Source: Mastacembelus armatus
Lineage: Eukaryota; Chordata; Actinopteri; Synbranchiformes; Mastacembelidae
DNA: 64,000 bases
NCBI RefSeq assembly: GCF_900324485.2
Contig: NC_046655.1
Span: 2,906,942 to 2,970,941, forward strand
Reading direction: 5' to 3'
Under the pieces are notes generated by a model. It was given only the letters and a program-made list of their open reading frames with translations, was not told the DNA's origin and ran no database searches. Position 1 is the first letter of the stretch. Each line of letters begins with the position of its first letter. The position numbers were made by a program, and so were the translations under genes. Shown here piece after piece: positions 47,001-58,739 of the stretch.

Positions 47001-49092
47001 CACGAGAGAGAGTCCTCAGGCAGTCTAGGCCTATAGTAGCATAACTAAGGGATGGTTCAGGGTCACCTTAAATGCAGTGATGAGATTGATTATTTTCAAC
47101 ATCTAAATGAATGTTAAAATCTCCCACTATAATGACTTTATCTGATCTAAGCACCAAATCAGACAGGAAGTCTGGAAAGAGACAGGTGGACGAATCTACT
47201 GTGATTACTTTTGAAACACATTTCAAATAGCTCTTTTAGTAGCAGTGTTTAGAAGAAATAATGCAAGATGAGGTGTTCCCATAAACTGGGCACACACAGT
47301 CGGGCATCGGATCTCTGTTGTTTACTGGGTACATTTATTAATATTTATTTAACCAGGTAGATCAATTGAGAACCAGTTTGATGACCTGGCTAAGAGGTAG
47401 CATAACAGGCAGACACCAAACAGTGTATATCAATGCCAAACCCAGTGCTTTGCAGTGTGGCAGCTCCCATGAGCACATTTACAGTGACTTTTTCATAGGA
47501 CTTTACTCTCCAACTGACACAAAAGGGAGTGAAGCAGAATGACTTTTTATTACAAGTGCACCACAAATGTCTGTTAAGTCTCATAGTAACAGAGGGAATG
47601 TCATTTTCTACTTGTGAAAGACTGAATTTCAATTTGAATTTGCTTGTTTCGTTACTAATTTCCTTTACAGGAAAGATGTTGCATTGATCAACGAGCTTTG
47701 CTGCAAGCATTACAACAACCACACAACTAAGTAAGTGTTTTCAGTGTCTGTCAGTGTATGCCAAACTATGCATTATACTTATATATCCCCCCTTTTTGAC
47801 AGAAACCACAAAAACAAACTGGTCTTTCAGCCTGGTGACAAGGTCTGTTGCACCAAGAATGGTTACCTAAATCTTGCTAAGGACAAAGACAAGACGGATG
47901 AACAGCCTGGTCCAAAAAAGGAGAAGGCTTCATTGCGTCTCTGTAATGGAGAGATTTTCTTCATCAAAGCGGTCAGTATGATGAACTCCTGACAACTTCA
48001 GTCACAAAATATGAAACTAAAACCATGTGGTAAACCTGTGTCAGGTGTCACCCTTGTTCTGTTCTGGATCTGATCAGTCAGTACCACCTGAGGTTTCTTC
48101 AAGTGGCTTCACCAAAACCTCACAGGTTTTGGAAGGCTCCTTTTGAGCCACATTAGGCCTAATCACAACAATACATTTTAAAGTAAGATTTCTTGCAGGA
48201 TAAAACAGAAGTGGATAGCAAAAACCGGAGCTACCGTTATGTGACCCTGGATGATATGGATGGACGCCTGCTCACTCTGGACTATAGAGAGCTGATGCGG
48301 GAGTGCAAGCTGCAGCATGCCTGGGCGAGGACAATCCACACCTTCCAGGTCTTACATACAGACTATAGACTACTGCTGTAGTTGCTAGCATGCATGCCTG
48401 CATGCAAAACCAGAAACTAGAAGTTGGGCTGCAGACGGTGCATATGGTCTCTGCAGAGATACCAAGCCTCACTTTGGCATTTTTTAAATAGGGTATTGTT
48501 AGTGACTTTATTTATCTGACTGCAGTGGTCATTGTTTCTGTCTTTACTCTCTCAGGGTTCAGAGAATGAGACAATCGTCTTTGTGGTGGGAGATGGCAAC
48601 GCCCAGACCTGGAAGCATATCTACACTGCTGTAACGCGAGGGCAGAAACGTGTCTATGTGGTCAGCAGTGAAAGGGCCATAGAGTCAGCCATTCAGAGGC
48701 GTGAAATCCCAAGGAAAACCAGACTAGGAGGTCTAGTCAAGGAACAGCTGGTGCAGCAGTGGATGCTGCACCAGAACACACCACTGGGGTCACAGTCAGA
48801 CTGTAGTCCTCAACAGTCGACTCCTCAGGGCACACACACGCCCTACAGACCTCTGAGCTCTGAGTTTCAGTCCATACAGCTGCAGCCCAGATGCTTGTGG
48901 AAAAGTGACAAACAACAACCAGCAGAGCAGGATAGTGCAGCAGCACTAGAAAGCAACAAAAGGAAGAAGAAGCTTTCTGAAGAGCATCAGGAAGTGCCAC
49001 ACAAACACCCTCATATTGCTGTACTAGCAGCAGAACAGTGTGGAGATGCTCATCTCCTGGAGCAGCCATTACCTGCAGTCCTTCCATATTGA
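41086..49092 (+). CDS. helb: DNA helicase B
   Basis: Superfamily 1 (RecD-like) 5'-3' DNA helicase acting in replication-stress recovery and in limiting end resection with RPA. Twelve exons: 41086-41275, 42640-42993, 43237-43493, 43703-44632, 44873-45053, 45271-45412, 45522-45667, 45963-46047, 47671-47730, 47803-47971, 48199-48348, 48556-49092. All introns GT-AG, frames agree, 1066 residues (human 1087). Acidic N-terminus ([14 protein letters not shown]); Walker [11 protein letters not shown] near residue 486; [10 protein letters not shown]; Walker B LVVDEGSM near 606; GDVRQLPS; late helicase motifs [14 protein letters not shown] and YTAVTRG near 912. The serine/glutamine-rich tail is poorly conserved, as expected. 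Intron 8 holds an L2 relic. Same neighbour order (irak3, helb) as in mammals. Confidence 0.95.
46193..47205 (-). mobile_element. L2 LINE fragment in helb intron 8, itself interrupted
   Basis: 46193-46652 is the reversed L2 3' UTR (ATCCCTTATGAGCAAGCACT, CGGCCATCTGCCTCGACCGG, GGGGAGCTCAGTGCACTGAT). After a 360-bp insertion the L2 resumes at 47013 (TCCTCAGGCAGTCTAGGCC, ending GGTTCAGGG), then jumps to endonuclease-domain sequence (TTTTCAACATCTAAATGAAT, reversed) by an internal deletion and fades near 47205. Confidence 0.75.
46653..47012. mobile_element. 360-bp insertion splitting the L2 fragment, possibly a solo LTR
   Basis: Lies between GATGG and TCCTCAGG, which are adjacent in other L2 copies. 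Begins AGAGTGTGAGGG and ends CACGAGAGAGAG; contains TATTAAA near its right end. The length and promoter-like features would suit a solo LTR fossil, but clean TG...CA ends were not found, so the family is left open. Confidence 0.4.
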
Positions 49093-49538
49093 ATCATGTC
49101 TCCTTTTAATTCAAGAATCCAAGTGATTGGTGACTCAGCTGCAGGGTCATGACTGTTCACTGAGTGGACACTATGGCAGAAATCAACAGGCACTGCAGCC
49201 ACCATGCATTTTATAATGACTTCCTGAGCATCTGACATCATGAAGAGGTGCTGCATCTATGTATGTTTAATGCAACTGACTTTCATGATGTCATAACTGA
49301 GCTTTAGTCATCTGTCTTCAGCTGTCCATGCATAGCAAGAGCTGAATGTCATAACTATTTCTATCATGTCCTACTATCCTACTGTCCTACTAGTGTCTTT
49401 TTATAATTCCACACACTGTGAAGCTTTAAAACCCTGTTGTTTATTAACAGTGCCTTTTCTTAATTATCGTTTGTTTGCCTTCTGAGAAGTGGCCCCTGAG
49501 GAGGGCATCACATATTTCTCCTTCTCTGGAGTGAAATC

Positions 49539-49544
49539 AATAAA
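49539..49544 (+). terminator. helb polyadenylation signal AATAAA
   Basis: First AATAAA after the helb stop, about 450 bp downstream, in a context of declining GC. Confidence 0.5.
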
Positions 49545-50213
49545 AACACTAGCACCATAACAATATTGATTTTATTTTCCAGTAACAGCTGAAAGCTTTT
49601 TCTTTTACAATCCACATAATCACATCCCACTGTTTATAGATTCCATTTTTGCCATTCATCAGGTAGCTTCTTTGCAGCGTCTACAAAGGTGTTGGAATTA
49701 TTGATTTTAAAAAATAAAAAAAAATTTAAAAAAAAGCTTGTGGAGACTTACTCTAGAAGCCTGGAAGTTGTAACTGCTGCGAGAGGGGTTCCTACAATCA
49801 CCTAAATTAAGGTTCTCAACAGTTTTGTGAATGTGTTTCTGATTTTTAATAAATTTGCAAACTGTGCCAAAATTTCTCTTATTTTGTTGAAGAACCTGAA
49901 GATACAGAATTATTCAATAAACACTGTTCATATTCCCTGATAAATTTGTGTTTAACATGCATAGGCTGATGTATTTTGACAACAGACTCTAGTAACGTGT
50001 GTGCTTACAAATACAGCAGATTAGAAGCTTAATAAAAAAATAACTGACAACCTTTTACAATATCACAGATACTTGTTCTAGTTTGTGTAGTGGAACAGTG
50101 CAGCGTCAGTCAACACCACACTCAGGAATCAGAAGTAATGGCAGTGTTTGTTTAAAAACATAAGGTCAGTCTGGTCTAACACTTTAGGATAGAAGGTGTA
50201 TTGAAATTACAAT
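49545..50213. other. helb-cdnf spacer
   Basis: AT-rich DNA between converging genes; includes the likely 3' UTR of cdnf on the minus strand. No further gene seen. Confidence 0.45.
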
Positions 50214-51620
50214 TCACAGCTCAGCACTGTGAGCATGCAGTGGTGCTTTCTCCTGGATGAGGCTGACAAACTCATGTTTCTCCAAGCAGCCTCGACACTC
50301 TTCTCCCCATGAGGCTAAAATGTTCCTCAGCTCCACAACTCGCAGCTTTTTGAGCCCATTACTGCTCAGGTCCTTTAGCTGAGGCTCTGCAGACAAACAC
50401 AAGACAGGAGCAGTCTTTATTTAGTGTCCACTTGCGTGTACACTGCATTTAAAAAAAAAAAAAAAAACACACACATTACCGTATCTGAGCTGACAGATCT
50501 GTGTGTCTCTGCTGCTGAGGCGCTGGCAGATCTTCTCCACAGGGACGTGGTAGGCCAGAGGTTGGGACACTGATGCTGTGACACGTGTTGCTGCATCACT
50601 GCTCGCTCCGAGATAGTAACACTAGGACAGCACACATACATACTTCTCATTGTACATATTCATATCTGAATTATTCTATATGTAAGATATACTTTGAGAA
50701 ATGTGAACTTATTTTTAAAAAGTGTGACCATTGCTACCCTCAATCTTTCCCATACTATGCACATATACACCAAAAAGAACTAATTTTAGAGATATGGCCA
50801 CTGAATACAGCACGATGTTTTGTGGATTGTACAGACTGCTGAATATACTGTAATGTAATGCAGGCAATCATTTTGAAGAGAATGAATCCATGATAAAACA
50901 GATGATGTTTCTGTGGCTGCCTCCTCACCAGCCTCGCCTCCTTCCCCTGGGCGACAGCGCAGGCCTGCAGCAGCTCTTCCTCCACCAGGGCAGGACTGAG
51001 TTCCCTGTGGGCTGAGGTCAGGCTGCCATACAGCCTGTGGAGGAAGCCCTCACACACTGCACACCAGTTCACAGTTAGTAGAGACGAGCAGGCTGCTCTT
51101 TAGTTTTGCTTACTTGTGGACTTCATGGATGAAAACAGGTTTGTATGTGTGGAAGAGGCTTTCCTATATTTGTGATTAAATGCTTTGTGAGTTTAACTGC
51201 ACTGTGTAGTTTATAGCTCTGAGCTTGCTCTGTGACACTAGTAGACAGGCCTGTTTAGGAACTAAGGTGGAGAACATAAGTCTCAAGTGTCACAGGGGTG
51301 TTTGCACATTGTGGCAGGCTGTCAAAGAAATACACTCATACTCAAATGTATAATCTTCACTACTGGAAGATCACTGACCCTACATGCTGTTATTTTACAG
51401 CAGTTTCTATAAGCTTCTCATAAACACACCCAGTTACTCTCCCTCTCATCGTGTCTTAACTGAAGCACCTGTTCATATCAGTGAGTGAAGTGTTGGTAAA
51501 GCACAGTCAGACTGTAAATAACTGCTGCTCACACCATGCTGTCTAACCTTCACAGTTGTCTGCCGCAGAACAAGTGAAGCCAGTGAGAAGCAGCAGAGTG
51601 GCGAGGGACGGCATCGACAT
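50214..51620 (-). CDS. cdnf: Cerebral dopamine neurotrophic factor
   Basis: ER-luminal and secreted MANF/CDNF-family protein linked to ER stress and neuron survival. Four exons on the minus strand: 51548-51620, 50929-51056, 50480-50621, 50214-50386; GT-AG, frames agree, 171 residues. Signal peptide [20 protein letters not shown], then a saposin-like N-domain with [29 protein letters not shown] and QICQLRY, and the SAP-like C-domain [20 protein letters not shown] with CRGC. All eight family cysteines are present. [12 protein letters not shown] resembles CDNF (HSWGEECRAC) more than MANF. The C-terminus is HSAEL, a variant of the KTEL-type ER-retention signal. Divergent partner of hspa14, as in mammals. 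Confidence 0.93.
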
Positions 51621-52243
51621 GGTGGATGCGGTGGTTATTATTAGCGGCGGGACTGCGTCACCGCGCTAACAAACACGCGCTACTGCTGCAGCCTTTTTAC
51701 ATGCGCATATTAAACTGGTTTCCATATCTGGAACTGGTTCCCACAAGTGGATCCACATCGATTTTAGACCATATCTGAACATTATATAAAATTTAGTGTT
51801 ATAGTCACAAATAAAAAAGAACTTTGCTGTAATGCAATATTATTTTAAATATCCACAAAGCTAAAATATTCTGTTTCACCTATAACGTTAATAGTTTTGT
51901 GCCAAGGATTTGTTGTTAAACCCCTACAAAATGTTGACATTTAAAATAGCGCAAAAAGTATATTCTATCTATTCTGTACTGTTATAACAAAGCTATTGAT
52001 TATTATTTCACTTTGCCTGATATTAAATGATGTGAAAAGATCCTTATCATTTAAATAATATTATAATGCAGAGATGGCTGCAGCCCGGGGTGGCGGAGTT
52101 TGACGACAGGGGGCAGAAATGCATCTCTCCGTTACATTAAATAGAAGACGAAGAAGAAAAAGAAGGCGGGGAAATATGCACCGGAAGTTGTTATTAGTAT
52201 TACCGGCCGCGCATGCGCAGAACGGCCTCTGAGCAGAGTCAGC
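51621..52243. promoter_or_regulatory. Bidirectional promoter of cdnf and hspa14
   Basis: 623 bp separate the two divergent start codons. Near hspa14 are CCGGAAGT (52181-52188), an ETS/GABP-type site, and GCGCATGCGC (52209-52218), a palindromic NRF1 site 26 bp before its ATG. A CpG-rich patch lies just upstream of cdnf (about 51640-51680). No TATA box is evident for hspa14, in line with housekeeping promoters. Confidence 0.6.
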
Positions 52244-53782
52244 ATGGCTGCCATTGGAGTTCATTTCGGATACACATGCGCCTGTGTGGCGATATTTAAG
52301 GTGAGCTGGGCTTCGTTTTCACTCAGGCCGTGCTCGCACACGCCCTCGGGTGTGTTGGTCGATAATGTAGTCAGGGATTTAAACTCAGCAACACAGACCG
52401 TCTGATATAGCGCCAAGAATCTGTACACTCAAACAGGATGAATGAAGTCTTTCCATAAATCAATGACAGCTCCATCACGCTGGTCTGTTATTTAGTGTCT
52501 TTATAGGAGTTCACTGTGGATCTGTTGTGCTTGAGCCAGTATGGAACACTACAGTGAAATTCAAAAGCAGCTTTGAACCACAGCAGCTGCTCAAAATGCT
52601 GCAGAGATGCACACACTGCGTTTTATATGCAGCGGTTCCAGATCTTGCTGCTTAAAGCTTTTATTGAAACTTGGACATTTGTTCTTGATCCTTTGGAGCA
52701 AAGCCCCATCAGGCATGTGTGTCTCCGGCCTCTCCAGGTCATTCTCCCATCTATAGCACAACAAGATGCTGTTGATTGCACAAAACAAGTATGTGGGGAC
52801 ATAACCCTGGGCTCTGGGACATTTGTGTCCTGGTCAAAGCTTTTTTAAAATTTTTTTATTTCAGTAATTTTATGAATGAAGTGAGGAATTGGTGACACAG
52901 ATGGCTAGAACTCAAATCTTTGTGTGTGTGTGTGTGTGTGTGTGTTGTTCAGGATGGGCGGGCTGATGTGGTGGCTAATGATGCAGGGGACAGGGTGACT
53001 CCAGCTGTGGTGGCCTACAGAGACACAGAGCAGGTACAGAACAAACTTCTCTACAGTTTTTCTCATGGATAAAAATTCCCAGGCTGATGTAGTGTTTGCC
53101 TCTCTGCTTGCTGACTGATTTTTGCAGATTGTAGGTATTGCAGCAAAGCAGGGACGGGTCCGCAACGCTGCCAACACAGTCGTTAAAGTGAAACAAGTGC
53201 TGGGGAGAAGGTGATACCCTTCAAACTGTCTTTCATGTCAACTTGTCAAATATTCACTGCAGATAATATGTCAGCAAATGGAACATTTGTTTTAATTGCA
53301 TAATCATACGTATTACAGACGTGTGCTGGATGACAAAATTAATTGTTCACAGTGATTTACATATGCTCTTTTTTTGCAGCTTTGATGATCCAGTGACACA
53401 GACTCACAAAACAGAGACTAAATGTCAGGTGAGTATGTTAACAGATCCACTTTTGTCTTTGTAGTTAAAAGGTTTCTTTTTTTTTTTTTGACCCCAAAAT
53501 GTTCGAAGTGATGGTTTTGTAGCATAAACTTAGTTTCAATTTTTCACTTTGATCAGCTGTCTTCAGACAGCAGCATGGTTTGTTTCTGAGCTTTCTTTGG
53601 GACTGTACTGGTAAACTGGTGAATCTTTAGTCTGAGGTGAGTTGCTGTGTTCAGGTGGTCAACAGAGACGAGAAGCCTTATTATGAGATTACAGCAGGAG
53701 AACACCCAGAGGATGTCGCTCCAGAGGAGGTTGCAAAACTCATCTTCCACAAAATGAAAGGTAGTTTGCGTAGTGCACACAC

Positions 53783-53815
<33 letters not shown>

Positions 53816-56087
53816 TGCTATATAAATACACAGTAAGTTGACTAATCATTCTTTGTTACAGAAACAGCTCAGTCAGCTCTGGGCTCTGATGTCACGGATG
53901 CGGTCATTACGGTCCCTTTTGAATTTGCACATGCTCAGAAGCGTGCTCTGAGGTTGGTCACATCAGCCCTCACTACAACTGCTCTGCTTTACTGTGAGAA
54001 GATCATTCCATTTACAGGTTTTTACAAAGTTGACCCTTCTGTTTGTTTCATGCAGGGAGGCAGCTGAAGCGGCAGGATTCCATGTGCTGAGGCTGATCCA
54101 CGAGCCTGCTGCTGCTCTATTGGCCTATAACATCGGACAGGAGTGTTCATCTGGAAAGAGGTACGGCACCAAGGAAAGGCCTGTTATGCCACTGGAGCTG
54201 ACCTCTTCATTGATTTGCTGTTGGCTTTGTGCTGTAGGAAACCAGTACTAATTTTGCTCTCATGCTAATCTGCACTCTGCCAACAGTCACGTCCTGGTGT
54301 ATAAGCTGGGCGGGACGTCCCTGAGCGTGACAGCGCTGCAGGTCAGTGGAGGAATGTTCCGGGTTCTTAACACCCACACAGACCACAGCATTGGAGGAGA
54401 GAGCTTCACCCAGGCCCTGGCCCAGCACCTCGCCTCTGAGTTCAAACGGTAGCTACTCCTGCTCTTCAGAGCTCTCCTTATATTTAACTTGTTTTTTCCA
54501 CCATATGTTTCACAGTTTCAGTATTCAAGGCTGCCTTGCACTGTTAAGTAGTTCCACTGTTAGGCTTTTTATTTCCAGTAGACATGTAACCATATGAGAT
54601 GTACTGTGGCCTGAAATATCACATGAGCAGGAAATTACATCAAACATTCTTGAAATACTACTTTTTGTGCTATCATAGCCATCCTTCCTTCTGTTGTGCA
54701 GCACCTTTAAGCACGACGTGAGCAGCAATGCTCGTGCAATGATGAAACTGATGAATGGAGCAGATATGGCCAAACACTCTCTCTCTTCATTGGGATCAGC
54801 CAACTGCTTTGTTGACTCCCTGCACGATGGCATCGACTTTGAATGCAATGTCTCTAGGTAAGCAAATAAGGGACCTGTTGTCCCTGTATTGACACTATCT
54901 ACATGTTTGAAGCTAATGAAATTTGTTACAAGACTCAGGCTGGAAGAATAGTTGTTCCTGACGTGATAACCTTAGTGTGCTGTTTCCTCAGAGCTCGGTT
55001 TGAGTTGCTCTGCTCCTCACTCTTCAACAAGAGCATCCAGCCAATCAGAGCCCTGCTACAGGAGACAGGACTTTCCACCAGCAACATTAACAAGGTCTAT
55101 GAGATATGCTTTTACAGCCACGTGTGCTCTAACTGAATTGATTTGACCTAAGAGTTACTTTCATTTTGATAGTGGATTGGTGTGAATAGGAGTTAAAGAA
55201 AATAAAAGCCCTGAGTTACTAAATGCAGCTTGCTTTAATGTGTGTTTAGGTGGTCCTCTGCGGTGGCTCAGCCAGGATCCCTCGTCTCCAGCAGATGATT
55301 CGTGAGATGTTTACTGATGTGGAGCTCCTCAGCTCGGCACCACCTGACGAGGTCATTGCTGTGGGAGCAGCCTTGGAGGCAGGCCTGTTGGTCGGCAGAG
55401 ATGACCTTGCCCCTGAGGAAGAGTCCGTCACAGTGGATGTTTCTGCCACTGACATACTAGTGAAGGTTTATATTAAAACCACAATATCCAATCCAATATC
55501 ATGAGCAGTGACAATATTTGACTTTTATCTTTGCAGGCACCTGATCTAAAGAAATGACTACATTAATCTTAATGTGGGTGTTACAGGAGGTGGATGAATC
55601 TGGCACAGAGGTGTTCACTGTTGTTCTTCCATCGGGCACGCCCCTTCCTGCCCGCAGACATCACACCATGAATGGAGCGGGGAAACTGTCCTCCCTCTGT
55701 CTGGAGCTTTACCAGAGGTTTGTCACAGAGCAGCCAGAAAAACTAGCTAAGGTAAAGAAAAGCACTGGTTTTCTCCCAGTTTGCTGGTATTCTGCAGCCT
55801 GGGTTAAGTTCCTTTATTGGTGTACTAAATATTGTACAAATAAAATTTGTGTGTAACGTACAGATTATCTTGAGAGACCTGCAGCCCCGAGAGGAAAACC
55901 ACAGCATTGACACCGTGGTGACAATGAAAAGGTATCCGCCCTCCCAGGATCAGCAAATGTACCACCTGATGTGGCTTTTTTCTGCATCATTATTTGTGTG
56001 TGTTGCAGAGATGGATCCGTTCATGTTTCCTGTGTGGAACAGTTCACTGGGAGGTCAGAGGTTGTCACCATAGCAGCCGCATCGTAA
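52244..56087 (+). CDS. hspa14: Heat shock protein 70 family member 14 (Hsp70L1)
   Basis: Atypical Hsp70 that pairs with the J-protein DNAJC2/MPP11 in the mammalian ribosome-associated complex. Fourteen exons: 52244-52300, 52953-53033, 53128-53210, 53380-53428, 53655-53760, 53862-53952, 54056-54160, 54287-54448, 54702-54857, 54992-55094, 55250-55465, 55587-55751, 55864-55931, 56009-56087. Frames agree; 506 residues (human 509). Starts [19 protein letters not shown]; ATPase-domain landmarks [57 protein letters not shown] and [16 protein letters not shown]. The substrate domain is short, ending TIAAAS, as in HSPA14. CA/TG microsatellites lie in introns 1 and 5. Confidence 0.95.
52920..52946. repeat. 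(TG)n microsatellite, hspa14 intron 1
   Basis: Pure TG run ending a few bases before the exon 2 acceptor at 52952, so length change could affect the splice site's pyrimidine tract. Confidence 0.9.
53779..53815. repeat. (CA)n microsatellite, hspa14 intron 5
   Basis: CA run with one early interruption, about 20 bp beyond the exon 5 donor. Confidence 0.9.
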
Positions 56088-56149
56088 TCCTCGGAGACTG
56101 CAGCCCAAAGTACACACCAGCTCACAGTGCAATGTTCTGTTTTTCACCT

Positions 56150-56155
56150 AATAAA
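56150..56155 (+). terminator. hspa14 polyadenylation signal AATAAA
   Basis: Canonical signal only about 63 bp beyond the hspa14 stop codon, implying a very short 3' UTR. Confidence 0.65.
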
Positions 56156-56508
56156 CAGCCAAACTCAAATGTGTGAGCTTCTGGGTTTTTACTGTATGTC
56201 GTACTGGAATGCTACATGTTTCCAAGCTGAGTTTATGAAAACACAATGGAGAGACTGCATCCAAGTTTCTTGAAATGTTTTATATAGTATTTCTATTTGC
56301 AACATGATATACATTAAACAAGAGTCTATAATAAATTGTAGTACATTTATTCCCTCCCGTTCATACCCAGCTCCTGTTGGTCCACACTCAGTAATATTAG
56401 GCATGAAGGAGGGGATTGGCAAAATCTTTGGGCTCCAGTAGAGTGAACGTACATGCAGCACTTTACATCCCCATATCCTGCATATACAGAACAACAGAAA
56501 ACTACAGC

Positions 56509-56514
56509 TTTATT
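56509..56514 (-). terminator. prl2 polyadenylation signal
   Basis: TTTATT on the plus strand (AATAAA on the minus strand) about 85 bp past the prl2 stop. It faces the hspa14 signal about 350 bp away. Confidence 0.5.
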
Positions 56515-56598
56515 TGTGTAGTTTCTAAGCAAGGCATTTCCAGTCCAGCACATTGACATTTCTGGAAGTTAAATATGACTTCAGTTGTTTCCTGGCCT

Positions 56599-58731
56599 TT
56601 AGCATCTGTGGTCCGGCACGATGCGACACTTGAGGATCTTCAGGTAGTTTTGGACCTTGTCAGAGTCTCGGCGAAAGCAGTACAGGAGGTCGTAGTTTTT
56701 CATGAGGTGCTGCTCGGTGTTGTCGGATGGTAACGAGGCATCAGAAGAAGCCTGGCTGTTTACAGAATTACTGATTATGCCCAGCATCTGCATCTGGACC
56801 AGAGGAGACACACACACACACATCAGTTTCACATGAAGAAGCCATAACAGTGCTTCAGACTACACACAAATCCTGAAGAGGAATAGCTTCATATATGTGC
56901 TTCTGTTTGGGCTACTCTCACTGAGTTAGATGGGGTTGGGGTTTGGGGGGTGTTTGTAGTGATTCTTCCTCCACTAAATGTTTATTCAACCAACTTTAGT
57001 TCCACAAAAATCAAATTTACACAGAAAATATGGTACAGAGGAAGAATACAATTTATAGTATACAAACTATTTTTTTCTAACTATGTCAACCTCAGTTGTT
57101 TCTATGGCATTCTCTGTTATTTGTTGTATTTTCTTATGTTAGCATTTTAGGTTTTTATGTTCTGTCTGTTGATTATTCAGCACAGAAACAGAACAATAGG
57201 TCATCTGAGGGTGAACAGTGCAGTTTTGCTTTATTGTATGACAGAAGGACTTTGTCATGTAAGTTTCATTCTTATTTACTATGATTACACAACCTGATGG
57301 GAAATTACACCCTTGGAAGCTGCACTACACAACAGCTACAAGCATCTACTGTTGCTTTTTTATTTTTGAGGCATGATGGAGTGGCACAGAATTACAGCTC
57401 TAATTCTGCAACTCTTTGCATCTTAATCATCTTTCGAGCAGAAATGTTGGAAATGAAATGAGATGAAACAAGCACCATGTCACGGTGTTAACACCATTTA
57501 CATAAAGTACCTTCTCTGCTACTTTCTCTACACCTTTGCGTAGCTCATGCACCATGTCACTCATCTCCAGAGCTTTATTGGAGCTGAAGTTGTTGAACTC
57601 ATGCTGGTGAGCCATGCTCTGGTGGAAAAGCCATAAGGGATCCCTCCATGCCACCAGGAGCTTCAGAATCACCTCTGTCAGCTCCTCTCTCTGCAGCGAC
57701 AACAGGACAGTGGATTCACAGCACATATAAAGTCAATTCAAAACTGAATTCACATTTTTAATTTGTTAGTGTCTGTAATTATGTGATGTGTATGCTTCAT
57801 TTTAAGGAGAGGAAACAGTTTTTTAGAAAAGCTTATTCACCGCCATTCTCTGAGCGTTCTCCTTGCCATTTGGGGTGAGGATGGTGGAAGTGTGACAGTT
57901 GCGGCTGACCCGGCCAATTAGATTCTTACTGGGCAGGAAGTACTGTTCCTGACAGGACAAACATGCACGCATGAAATGTCAGAGGTTAGGTTTCGACTAA
58001 ATGTCATCTGTGGCTAGAGTACAAAAATGATGAATGAAATAGTAGAATGACCTGCTAATGCAAATGATCACAAATGGATAACAACCTCTCTCTCACCTTT
58101 AAGTGTTTAAGAAGCACCAATTTCTCTTGCTAGTTCAAGCTATACAGTCCAAACAATATGCATAAATATTCCCATTACAGGACATTGTTTACAAAAGCAC
58201 TGCCAGAGAAAATGCATGAGTTTACTTACAAACTCGGAGTGAAGGTCATTTGAGATGCTGTGCATCCTGGCTGAGTGTTGGATGACCCGGTCAAACAGAT
58301 TAGCCAGGGAGAGGACATGGCATCCAGCCTGGGCATTGGTACAGATGGGTGCTGCACCCACAGTGTTGAGTCTGCTGCAGGACACCAGACAGACTAACAC
58401 CACCCACACAGCAGTTGCTAGGATAGACCGAAGTTCAAGAAAACTATATTAAACAAAACAATCCTGGAAAAACACAATTCAAGATGCAAAACAAGTCTCA
58501 ATATGTCCTATTCTAAAGCATATGAGGTATGTCAGGTCCTCCTGTTTGAAAATGAGTGAATGTGGTTTTATGATATGTGGGTGACAGTGTAAGTTGCAGA
58601 ATGAAGAATGAAAAGATGAATGAAATAAAGAGAAAATATCACCATTGTGTGTGTGTGCTGGGGAAAAGAGAACAGGATGGCATGCAGAAAAAGTTTCTAG
58701 AATAGTTACCTGATCGAATGTTTCCAGGCAT
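56599..58731 (-). CDS. prl2: Prolactin 2 (second teleost prolactin)
   Basis: Secreted four-helix hormone of the prolactin/growth-hormone family. Five minus-strand exons, the family's standard number: 58710-58731, 58230-58417, 57841-57942, 57511-57690, 56599-56793; GT-AG, frames agree, 228 residues. Signal sequence [14 protein letters not shown]; mature start near [20 protein letters not shown]. The N-terminal cysteine pair (CTNAQAGC) is found in tetrapod prolactins and fish PRL2 but not in fish PRL1. Then NCHTSTI, the helix 3 region [19 protein letters not shown], and the C-terminal [19 protein letters not shown] with [10 protein letters not shown], giving six cysteines and three disulfides. 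It converges on hspa14. Somatolactin is less likely because that family has a different C-terminus and an extra cysteine pattern. Confidence 0.9.
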
Positions 58732-58739
58732 ACTGCACG

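Noticed and set aside
58255-58452. Plus-strand frame opposite prl2 exon 2
   Set aside because: Antisense shadow of a confidently assigned exon.
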